From NCBI RefSeq assembly GCF_015230015.1, contig NZ_JAAKZC010000002.1, positions 124,001 to 188,000 of the forward strand: DNA of 64,000 bases, written 5' to 3'. A program made the position numbers and the translations under genes. Below are positions 57,596 through 64,000 of this stretch, one piece after another (positions within the stretch are counted from its first letter, which is position 1; each line of letters starts with the position of its first letter). The stretch is from Campylobacter concisus. GTDB taxonomy: Bacteria; Campylobacterota; Campylobacteria; Campylobacterales; Campylobacteraceae. The notes beneath the pieces were generated by a model that was not told the origin of the DNA, did not search any database, and was given only the letters and a program-made list of their open reading frames with translations.

Positions 57596-58525
57596 ATGAA
57601 AAAATTTGCTTTTATTTTTGCGGGTCAAGGCTCGCAAAGTGTTGGCATGGGGAAAGACTTTTATGAAAATTTCTCTTCGGCAAAACTTCTTTTAAATGAC
57701 GCTTGCAACGACATAGGCATTGATTTTGAAGAGCTTTTATTTACACAAAATGATAAGCTAGACAAGACAGAATTTACCCAACCTGCTATTGTTTTAAACT
57801 CGCTTATGAGCTACCTGGCATTTTCAAATTTCATAAAAGCCAAGCCAGAATTTAGCTTAGGCCACTCACTCGGAGAATTTACAGCTCTTGCGGTTAGTGG
57901 CGCATTTAGCTTTATTGAAGCGATTAGACTTGTAAATTTACGTGGTAAATTTATGCAAGAAGCCTGCGTTGGCAAAGATGCTGGCATGATGGTAGTGCTT
58001 GGACTTAACGATGAAGTTGTTGAGGGGATTTGTAAAGAAGCACAGGATGAGGGCTTGCAAATTTACGCTGCAAATTACAACTGCGATGGTCAGATCGTTG
58101 TAGCTGGTGTGAGAGCAGACCTTGCAAAATACGAGGCAAAGTTTAAAGAAGCAGGTGCTAAAAGAGCGATGCCTTTAAATATGTCAGTAGCTAGCCACTG
58201 CCCGATACTTGAGCCAGCTAGTGTTAAACTAGCAAACGAGCTTGAGGGCGTTTTGGCTGCAAATTTTGTCCCAGTCGTTTCAAATGTAAATGCAAAAATT
58301 TACAATGATAAAAAAGAGGCATTAGTTCTTTTAAAAGAGCAGCTAACGCATCCAGTTCGTTACAAACAAAGTATTAAAAACTATGAAAACGAGGTTGATT
58401 GCTTTATCGAGCTTGGTGCTGCGACACTAAAAGGCATAAACAAAAAGATCACTGAAAAACCAACATACAGCGTCACGGACATGGCGAGTCTTGAAGAAGT
58501 TGTGAAGATTTTGGAGGAGAGATGA
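57596..58525 (+). CDS. fabD: Malonyl-CoA:ACP transacylase
   Basis: 309 aa. Loads malonyl groups onto ACP. Starts FAFIFAGQGSQSVGMG; nucleophile S91 in LGHSLGEFTAL; ASHCPIL carries the active-site His. 9 nt after slyD; overlaps mtnN by 4 nt. Confidence 0.97.
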   Translation: MKKFAFIFAGQGSQSVGMGKDFYENFSSAKLLLNDACNDIGIDFEELLFTQNDKLDKTEFTQPAIVLNSLMSYLAFSNFIKAKPEFSLGHSLGEFTALAVSGAFSFIEAIRLVNLRGKFMQEACVGKDAGMMVVLGLNDEVVEGICKEAQDEGLQIYAANYNCDGQIVVAGVRADLAKYEAKFKEAGAKRAMPLNMSVASHCPILEPASVKLANELEGVLAANFVPVVSNVNAKIYNDKKEALVLLKEQLTHPVRYKQSIKNYENEVDCFIELGAATLKGINKKITEKPTYSVTDMASLEEVVKILEER

Positions 58526-59205
58526 TAGCGATACTTGGAGCGATGCAAGAGGAGATCACACCTATCCTTGAGATGGTGGGAGAGTATAAAACCACAGAGT
58601 ACGCAAACAACAAATTTTACGAGGCAAACTACAAAGGCAAAGACCTAGTCATCGCCTACTCGAAGATTGGCAAGGTAAATGCGGCGATCACTGCGACCTT
58701 GATGATAGAGAAATTTAAGGCTTCAAAGCTCTTATTTACAGGCGTTGCTGGCTCACTTGATGAGAATTTGAAAATAGGTGATATGTTATATGCCACCAGC
58801 CTTGTGCAGCACGACCTTGACATCACAGCTTTTGGTCATCCATACGGCTTTGTGCCAGGGACAAGTATCTTTGTCAAGAGTGATGAGGGTCTAAATGAGC
58901 TAGCTAAAAATGTCGCCAGTAAAAAAGGCATGAGCCTAAATTCAGGCATCATCGCAACTGGCGATCAGTTCATCTGTGACAACGAGAAAAAAGAGTGGAT
59001 CAAAAAGATATTTAATGCAAGTGCTACCGAGATGGAGGGTGCGAGCGTTGCGCTAGTTTGTGAGACGCTTGGTGTGCCATTCTTCATCCTTAGAGCCATC
59101 AGCGACGGAGCTGGCAATGAGGCTGAATTTGACTTTGATAAATTTTTGCAAGACTCAGCAAACGTGAGCGCTAAATTTATCCTAGAAATGGTGGAGAGCT
59201 TATGA
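58522..59205 (+). CDS. mtnN: 5'-methylthioadenosine/S-adenosylhomocysteine nucleosidase
   Basis: 227 aa (Pfs/MtnN). In Campylobacter and Helicobacter it also serves the futalosine pathway to menaquinone by cleaving 6-amino-6-deoxyfutalosine. Motifs: IAILGAMQEEITP with catalytic Glu, ATEMEGASVALVCE, and RAISDGAG with the catalytic Asp. Overlaps both neighbours by 4 nt. Corresponds to Cj0117. Confidence 0.95.
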   Translation: MIAILGAMQEEITPILEMVGEYKTTEYANNKFYEANYKGKDLVIAYSKIGKVNAAITATLMIEKFKASKLLFTGVAGSLDENLKIGDMLYATSLVQHDLDITAFGHPYGFVPGTSIFVKSDEGLNELAKNVASKKGMSLNSGIIATGDQFICDNEKKEWIKKIFNASATEMEGASVALVCETLGVPFFILRAISDGAGNEAEFDFDKFLQDSANVSAKFILEMVESL

Positions 59206-59960
59206 TAGAGCTTAGTAAAAGGCTACTAAGGCAGGTTGGTCAGACAAACGCTAGATACAAGATGATAGAGGGCGGGGATAAGATATTGCTTGGCCTTAGT
59301 GGCGGCAAAGATAGCCTCGCACTCGCTCACGTGCTAAAGCACATTCAAAACGTCACGCCTGAGAAATTTGAGTTTAAGGCTGTGACGCTAAGCTACGGCA
59401 TGGGCGAAGACTACGCATATCTTACAAAACACTGCAACGAGCACGGCATAGAGCATGAGGTGATAGATAGCTCGATATTTGAGATATCAAAGGAGAAGAT
59501 CCGCAAAAATTCTAGCTTTTGCAGCTTTTTCTCACGCATGAGAAGAGGCTATCTCTACACCTATGCGCTAAAGCACGGCTTTAACAAGCTTGCGATCGCT
59601 CATCACTTGGACGACGCAGCCGAGAGCTTTTTTATGAATTTTACTTATAATGGCGCGCTAAGGACGCTTGCTCCAAAATACAGAGCCAAAAATGGCATCG
59701 TCGTGATCAGGCCATTTATCTTTGTGCGCGAAAGACAACTTCGCGAAAATGCGATCAAAAATGAGCTAAGAGTTGTTGGTGATGAGGCGTGTCCTGCGAT
59801 GAGATTTGATGTGAAGATGCCACACGCTAGATATGAGACCAAGCAGCTTCTAGCAAATTTAGAGAAAGAAAATCCAAAGCTTTTCACTTCGCTTAAAGCA
59901 GCATTTGAAAATATCCACACAGATACATTTTTTGGCATCAATGAAGGCAGTGAAGAGTAA
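59202..59960 (+). CDS. TtcA-family tRNA thiolation protein, cluster ligand altered
   Basis: 252 aa. PP-loop ATP pyrophosphatase with SGGKDS at 33-38 and IAHHLDDAAES. TtcA makes 2-thiocytidine 32 in tRNA with a [4Fe-4S] cluster held by a CxxC pair and a third Cys. Here the pair reads C107-S-F-F110 before SRMRRG, so the second Cys is Phe; the third equivalent C197 (EACPAMRFD) remains. Either another residue supplies the ligand, or the family has a distinct role in this genus (Cj0118-like). Overlaps mtnN by 4 nt. Confidence 0.82.
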   Translation: MIELSKRLLRQVGQTNARYKMIEGGDKILLGLSGGKDSLALAHVLKHIQNVTPEKFEFKAVTLSYGMGEDYAYLTKHCNEHGIEHEVIDSSIFEISKEKIRKNSSFCSFFSRMRRGYLYTYALKHGFNKLAIAHHLDDAAESFFMNFTYNGALRTLAPKYRAKNGIVVIRPFIFVRERQLRENAIKNELRVVGDEACPAMRFDVKMPHARYETKQLLANLEKENPKLFTSLKAAFENIHTDTFFGINEGSEE

Positions 59961-60045
59961 ATTTAACTCTTCGTTTCTGCCCTTAAAGCTAAATTAAAAC
60001 AAAATTTCTTACAACACATACAAAAAGTCAAAACTCATTTTGAAG

Positions 60046-60064
60046 TAGGAACACTCCTTGCTTG
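60046..60064 (+). promoter_or_regulatory. Sigma54 (RpoN) promoter
   Basis: TAGGAACACTCCTTGCTTG: GG at 60048-60049 and GC at 60060-60061 with the exact 10-nt spacing of the -24/-12 element, and a match to the Campylobacter flagellar sigma54 consensus (GGAA-N6-TTGCTT). Predicted start of transcription near 60073, 24 nt before the next ATG. Confidence 0.85.
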
Positions 60065-60096
60065 TTAAATGTAAATTTGATAAGCAAGGATCGTAA

Positions 60097-61200
60097 ATGA
60101 GCATTTTTAGTGTTAGCACGCAAAAGTATAGCTCAGTAGCAACTGAAGCAACAGCAAGGAAACTTCAAAAAGAGCAGTCTGAAAGTGTCAAATTTCAAAA
60201 TGCTCTTGCAAATAATGAAAAGACAAAAGACATTGCACAAAATTTACAAAGACTTGAGCTTACAAAAGATACACAGCAAAGCATTTATAGCGTGAAATTT
60301 AAAGACAAAAACGAGCTTGGCTATCAAAGCGATAAGGCTGGCTTTATGGACGCTAGCTTTAATAAAGCAGCCGGCTTGCCACAGGACTTTAAGCTTCACA
60401 AAAGCACGTTGAAAGAATTTCTAAACTTCGCAACAAAGCAAAATAATATAAATAGCGTCCTTTATAGCAACGCCAGCGGCAAGCTTTTTGACAATGATGT
60501 CTTTGAAAATATCGACATAGCAAACACGATAGGTCAGTATTACGCTATCTTTTCTCAGGTAATGGGCAAGAGTTTAAACAAAGATAGTTTTACAGATAGC
60601 GACCTAGTAAATTTGCCAAAAGGCTACATCTCGCAAGGGATGAAAGGCATCGATTTTAACGCAGATTTGAGTGATAGATCAAATATTGATTTTTTAAATA
60701 GTCGCAAAAACGAGGTCGTGACAAACATCTTTATTAGCGAAGATGAAATGAAGCTCGCATCAAATTTAAGCGAAGATCTATTAAAACTAGGCATAAAAAT
60801 AAACCTTAAAAAGCTAAATTTTGCAAATTTAGATCAGGAAAATAGTGGTGGCTTTAGCCCAGACGTCTCTTACTATAAAACGGAGTCTGGTTACAAAAAA
60901 GAGGCTTTGTTTATTAGTTTTCTAAAGTCAGAAAGTCCTGCGATCCTAGAAGGTGGAGAGACTGCGCTAAAGCCCGAAGTCTTACTAAATAACGCTTTCA
61001 TCGCTGCCCAGACAAAGGATCATAGAAACAAAAGCTTGAGCGATGTAGCTAGTCTTAAAAAGCTAGCAGAAGATAGAGAAAATTTTAAAAATTTAGTGCT
61101 TGAGCTACTAAAAAACAGCACCCTAAAGCCAAGCGAAGATAATATAAATTTAGCTTTTAATGAGCTAAATCAAATTTATGCTTTAGGCAGACAAAAGTAG
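60097..61200 (+). CDS. Putative flagellum-coupled secreted protein, Cj0814-like
   Basis: 367 aa, no membrane segment and no Sec signal. Rich in Lys, Asn, Ser and Asp. A block at about residues 75-110 (LGYQSDKAGF...FNKAAGLPQDFKLHKSTL) and a second at about 135-180 are shared with the next protein downstream, so the two are paralogues. They look like the Cj0814 family of flagellar-dependent secreted proteins in C. jejuni; I know the family name but cannot run the comparison. A strong sigma54 promoter match and good RBS (AAGGA) precede ATG 60097. The N-terminal polar segment would suit type III flagellar export. Role unknown. Confidence 0.8.
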   Translation: MSIFSVSTQKYSSVATEATARKLQKEQSESVKFQNALANNEKTKDIAQNLQRLELTKDTQQSIYSVKFKDKNELGYQSDKAGFMDASFNKAAGLPQDFKLHKSTLKEFLNFATKQNNINSVLYSNASGKLFDNDVFENIDIANTIGQYYAIFSQVMGKSLNKDSFTDSDLVNLPKGYISQGMKGIDFNADLSDRSNIDFLNSRKNEVVTNIFISEDEMKLASNLSEDLLKLGIKINLKKLNFANLDQENSGGFSPDVSYYKTESGYKKEALFISFLKSESPAILEGGETALKPEVLLNNAFIAAQTKDHRNKSLSDVASLKKLAEDRENFKNLVLELLKNSTLKPSEDNINLAFNELNQIYALGRQK

Positions 61201-61257
61201 TTTAGGCATCTCTTAAGATAGACATTTGCTCTAGCCAAAGTAGCTAAATTTACTAGG

Positions 61258-61284
61258 TAAATCTTTTCACAAAAAAGACGATAT
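61258..61284 (+). promoter_or_regulatory. Sigma28 (FliA) promoter
   Basis: TAAA at 61258-61261, 15-nt spacer, then GACGATAT with CGATAT at 61279-61284: exact spacing and sequence of the Campylobacter sigma28 consensus. 33 nt upstream of the ATG at 61318. Confidence 0.85.
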
Positions 61285-61317
61285 CTTTGGTGTGAGTTAA
61301 AGCTAAAAGGATCTAAA

Positions 61318-62499
61318 ATGATAAACGCACTTGGTAGCTACCCCTTAAATTTAGAGCAGAACATAAAGGTATCAACCAAAGTTTCTACCAACCAAACGAG
61401 CTCTTTAGTTTTAGGCTACAAGGTAGATAAAGATGGCTACTTTACAGATGAGTTTAACAAGCAAGCTGGCATACCAAGTGATTATAAAATTCACTCAAGC
61501 ACGCTGGAGTCGTTAGTAAGGATAGAGACGCAGTCTGACTATATGCAAAGGACTTTTGATAGCATCGACATACTAAAAACCGTAAATAATGCCTATAAAA
61601 TTCTCTCCCAAGTCGTTGGTGAAGACACGCTAAATTCAAAAGATAGCTTTAGCTTAGATGAGATAAGAAATTTCCCTCAAGGCTTTGAGTATAACCGCCA
61701 AAGTATGCAAGTAACAAAAATTCATAACTCCATTCATGAATTTGGCTCGGCTGCGGCTGATTTTAACGGCAAAGAGTCAAATAAGCAGATGATAAGCACG
61801 CTCTTTTTCAACCCAAGCTTTAAAGGAGGAGACGGCAGACAGCCATTAAAGCCAACAACAGATATCTTTAACAACAACAATGGCGGCAAGGAGAGTGTGG
61901 GAAGTGGTGTATTTATGGATCCGCATGGAGAGAAATACACTAATAAAGACGGCTCTATAACTAAAGGCGGACTTATAGCAGCCGTTATAAACAACAACCT
62001 TGATGTAAGAGAGGGCGAGACAACAGCACAAGGCAAAAGAGAAGGCTATGATAAGAGCATAGATAGTAAAGAATTTAATAGAGCTTTTGAGCTGTTTGAA
62101 CTTATGGGCGAGATGAAATTTGGACCTGGCTTTATAAATGCTACTGATAATGACATAGCAGGTATGCCTAAATATATGCAAGACTACATCAGATCTAAAA
62201 GAGACTTTGTCTATATCGACTTAGAAAGTGGTTTTGTCAGCACTCCTGAAGATAGACGTAGGGGATATGAAGAAGACGAACTCTCATTTAAAAAGATGAT
62301 GGAGCATAATCTAAAAATGCTAAAGCTACTTTTTGGTGAGATAGACAAGGACGGCAAAAAGAGCAAGGACTTTATGGATAGCTTTTTGAAATTTAGCATG
62401 CCACCTTTAAATTTAGTAAAAGAGCTAAATGAAAACCCAGCTGGAAAATACCTAGTAGATATGCTTGGCATAAAAAGAGATGTTGATATAAAGGCGTAG
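61318..62499 (+). CDS. Putative flagellum-coupled secreted protein, Cj0814-like
   Basis: 393 aa, soluble, no Sec signal. The block LGYKVDKDGYFTDEFNKQAG, then IPSDYKIHSSTL (about 33-63), is the best conserved part and is shared with the preceding protein. A second shared part is FDSIDILKTVNNAYKILSQVVGE with FPQGFEYNRQSM. A Gly/Asn-rich stretch around 175-200 looks like a flexible linker. It follows a sigma28 promoter match and AAAAGGATCT RBS, so it should be expressed late with flagellin. It leads the next gene by 9 nt. Function unknown; secretion through the flagellar apparatus is inferred. Confidence 0.82.
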   Translation: MINALGSYPLNLEQNIKVSTKVSTNQTSSLVLGYKVDKDGYFTDEFNKQAGIPSDYKIHSSTLESLVRIETQSDYMQRTFDSIDILKTVNNAYKILSQVVGEDTLNSKDSFSLDEIRNFPQGFEYNRQSMQVTKIHNSIHEFGSAAADFNGKESNKQMISTLFFNPSFKGGDGRQPLKPTTDIFNNNNGGKESVGSGVFMDPHGEKYTNKDGSITKGGLIAAVINNNLDVREGETTAQGKREGYDKSIDSKEFNRAFELFELMGEMKFGPGFINATDNDIAGMPKYMQDYIRSKRDFVYIDLESGFVSTPEDRRRGYEEDELSFKKMMEHNLKMLKLLFGEIDKDGKKSKDFMDSFLKFSMPPLNLVKELNENPAGKYLVDMLGIKRDVDIKA

Positions 62500-62508
62500 G
62501 GAGTTGAA

Positions 62509-63309
62509 ATGATAACTAGCATAAACGGACTTAGCAATACACCAATACAAGATAACACTATCCAAAAAGAAAATCTAGTCAAAGAAGGCAAGCAAGACAA
62601 AAGCGTCATCGAAGAAAAATTTGATTACTCAAAGTATATGTTTAGACCCTGGACTGATAATGTAAAAGAATTTATTGATATAGACCAAAGTAAAGAGGGC
62701 TGGATAACAGATACTATAAATCGAATAGATAGTATGCTGTCTGATTACCCCATGAAAGAAAGAAGAGCTTTAGCATCAAAATATCCAGAAACTATGGAAG
62801 AATTTAGAGTTGGAGAGTTACAAAGCTATATGGATTGGCTACTTACCAACTCTGTTGATGGCAAGCCAACCATGTTAGGAAAATTAATAGGTATCGGCAC
62901 AAAAGAAGAAGAAGATGAACTAGATGCTTTTATGGAAACTATGTCCTCCCTTTATCCAAATAATAATGACGAGTCGCTTAGTCTTTTAAATAGAACCGAC
63001 CTAAGCATAGATGAATTTAAGACTTTATTTGCCAAAGCAAGAGAAAAAGCTACAAATGATGTTGCAGAACAAAGAAAACAGATAATCAAAGAAGAACAAG
63101 AATACAATGCAAATTTCGCTAAAGAGCAAAATGAGAAGAAATTTAAACCTATGCAGGTTAAAAAGAAGTATGAGACCTATGATATAAACAAGGATCAAAA
63201 ATTTCTTTATACAAGAGAGCTTTTAAATTTTAAAGAAAAAAGAGGCATAGATGTCTTAGAGCTTATGCAAAAGATAGATAAGAAGCAAATTTTAAATAAG
63301 ATGGTTTGA
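62509..63309 (+). CDS. Unknown protein in the flagellar-regulon cluster
   Basis: 266 aa, soluble and charged. Starts 9 nt after the preceding stop with AGGGAG as RBS, so it shares the sigma28 transcript. Residues 165-170 (TDLSIDEF) and the C-terminal 50 residues beginning KFKPMQVKKKYETYD are shared with the convergent gene at 63371-63946. The centre (about 180-215) is a Glu/Gln/Lys-rich helix. Not recognised as a named family. Likely a secreted or export-associated protein by context only. Confidence 0.78.
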   Translation: MITSINGLSNTPIQDNTIQKENLVKEGKQDKSVIEEKFDYSKYMFRPWTDNVKEFIDIDQSKEGWITDTINRIDSMLSDYPMKERRALASKYPETMEEFRVGELQSYMDWLLTNSVDGKPTMLGKLIGIGTKEEEDELDAFMETMSSLYPNNNDESLSLLNRTDLSIDEFKTLFAKAREKATNDVAEQRKQIIKEEQEYNANFAKEQNEKKFKPMQVKKKYETYDINKDQKFLYTRELLNFKEKRGIDVLELMQKIDKKQILNKMV

Positions 63310-63370
63310 TCGGTTAAAGATAGCATCTTATTTATTATAGAAAACAATGATTGCTTTAAATTTAGTTCTT

Positions 63371-63946
63371 TTATGCGGTTTTATCCACTTTTGTATTTGC
63401 GACTTTTTCTAAAATTTCAAATATGCTTTCGCCATTATCAAATTCAGTTTTTATAAATTTGTAAAATTCTTTAAATTTCTCGTCAGCTTGCATATCATAA
63501 GTTTTAAATTTCTTAGTTACTTGCATGGGCTTAAAGGTTTCTTGTTTTTGCGTGTCAGTTTGATTGTCTTGTTCTTCATGATCGCTTTTTTGATCTATTA
63601 GTCCATAGTCACCAACCTCTTGTGGCATACTTCTATTTATAACCTTAGAATATCTCTCAATAAATTCATCCACACTTATATTAGACGACTCGAGAAGCTC
63701 ACGACCCTCATTACTAAAAGACACACCAAATCTTTCTAAAGTTTGACGTATCTTTTGTCCTTCTAAATCATTATCTGATGTTTTGCCCCAAATGGTTTGT
63801 TTATCATCATTGTATGATTTAAAAGCTCCAGTAAAGTTTGTGCTATTGCCCATCACTTTCTTATAATTAACTCTACTCGCAAATTCTTTTCCTTCAAATA
63901 GTGAATCGTTATTGAGATTTGGCGAATAGGTTATATTATTAAGCAT
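63371..63946 (-). CDS. Unknown protein sharing the FKPMQV C-terminal module
   Basis: 191 aa, soluble, polar, Asp/Asn/Lys-rich. It carries SSNISVDEFIERY (about 107-119) and, near the C-terminus, FKPMQVTKKFKTYDMQADEKF, both matching the protein encoded convergently at 62509-63309. A Gln/Asp/Glu-rich linker (about 130-145) separates the two. ATG 63946 with only a weak GTGAGA upstream; the gene starts directly after the end of another possible reading frame. Sigma54 or sigma28 boxes are not visible before it inside the window. Function unknown. Confidence 0.75.
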   Translation of the reverse strand: MLNNITYSPNLNNDSLFEGKEFASRVNYKKVMGNSTNFTGAFKSYNDDKQTIWGKTSDNDLEGQKIRQTLERFGVSFSNEGRELLESSNISVDEFIERYSKVINRSMPQEVGDYGLIDQKSDHEEQDNQTDTQKQETFKPMQVTKKFKTYDMQADEKFKEFYKFIKTEFDNGESIFEILEKVANTKVDKTA

Positions 63947-63948
63947 TG

Positions 63949-64000
63949 TTAAGGTCTCACTTTATTTAGATATTCCAACATCTCTTTCATAGGTTTTAAT
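63949..64000 (-). CDS. Possible 3' end of another KPM-type protein (cut by window)
   Basis: One minus-strand frame runs from the window edge to a TAA at 63949, ending KPMKEMLEYLNKVRP. It stops 2 nt before the next ATG, an operon-like spacing, and shares KPM with the two genes described above. Too short to be sure. Confidence 0.3.
   Translation of the reverse strand, partial: LKPMKEMLEYLNKVRP

Noticed and set aside
60056-60089. Inverted repeat CCTTGCTT ... AAGCAAGG around the gene start at 60097
   Set aside because: The left arm overlaps the sigma54 -12 element and lies upstream of the predicted transcript start, so it would not form an RNA hairpin. The match is probably due to the constrained promoter and RBS sequences.

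Overview
The window reads as chromosomal DNA of a Campylobacter outside the C. jejuni group, most like the C. concisus/curvus/showae cluster. The evidence is low G+C, frequent AAATTTA-type junctions, TATAAT-type -10 boxes without clear -35 boxes, and several gene blocks whose order is known from C. jejuni: dnaJ-racR-racS-recR; trp operon-cheX-fliN-membrane protein-ppx/gppA-cosR-folB-plsY; ndk-yceD-rpmF-plsX-fabH with ahpC, fdxA and flhB; obg-fmt-birA-parA-parB-atp-exbB/D-tolA-tolB-pal-slyD-fabD-pfs-ttcA. The blocks are rearranged relative to C. jejuni, and species assignment is inference. No tRNA, rRNA, CRISPR array or insertion sequence was recognised.

Layout. 1-3.7 kb: dnaJ (cut by the window edge) diverges from the racRS two-component pair and recR. 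3.8-7.9 kb: tryptophan operon trpGD-F-B-A without trpE. 8.0-9.6 kb: a CheX-like phosphatase, fliN and a membrane protein. 9.6-10.2 kb: a gene-free stretch with an A9G8 tract. 10.2-18.0 kb (minus): ppx/gppA, a histidine kinase, cosR, folB, plsY, a HerA-like ATPase and a PilZ protein. 18.1-22.3 kb (minus): ahpC, then fabH-plsX-rpmF-yceD-ndk, then fdxA. 22.5-28.3 kb: uvrA, rpmA/rplU, an unknown gene and flhB. 28.3-37.0 kb is a metabolic island: a Dcu-type dicarboxylate transporter with an inserted domain, a complete nickel-pincer racemase operon (larA-C-E-B), a DUF2809-ankyrin fusion and a tartrate-dehydratase-like pair. 37.1-38.2 kb: an EcsC/TerB-like gene with a frameshift at A6 and an A15 tract in its promoter. 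38.2-44.8 kb: polA, then obg, an EF-hand protein, fmt, thiD and birA. 44.8-60.0 kb: parAB, the F1Fo ATP synthase operon, the Tol-Pal envelope system, slyD, fabD, mtnN and a ttcA-like gene. 60.1-64.0 kb: a cluster of unannotated proteins behind good sigma54 and sigma28 promoter matches, probably flagellum-coupled secreted proteins.

Most of the window is housekeeping. The most novel parts are the flagellar-regulon protein cluster at the right end, the EcsC/TerB gene with two homopolymer tracts, the CosR regulator that here has a normal phospho-acceptor aspartate and an adjacent kinase, the Dcu transporter with about 100 extra residues, and the racemase/dehydratase/transporter island, which may handle hydroxy-dicarboxylates.
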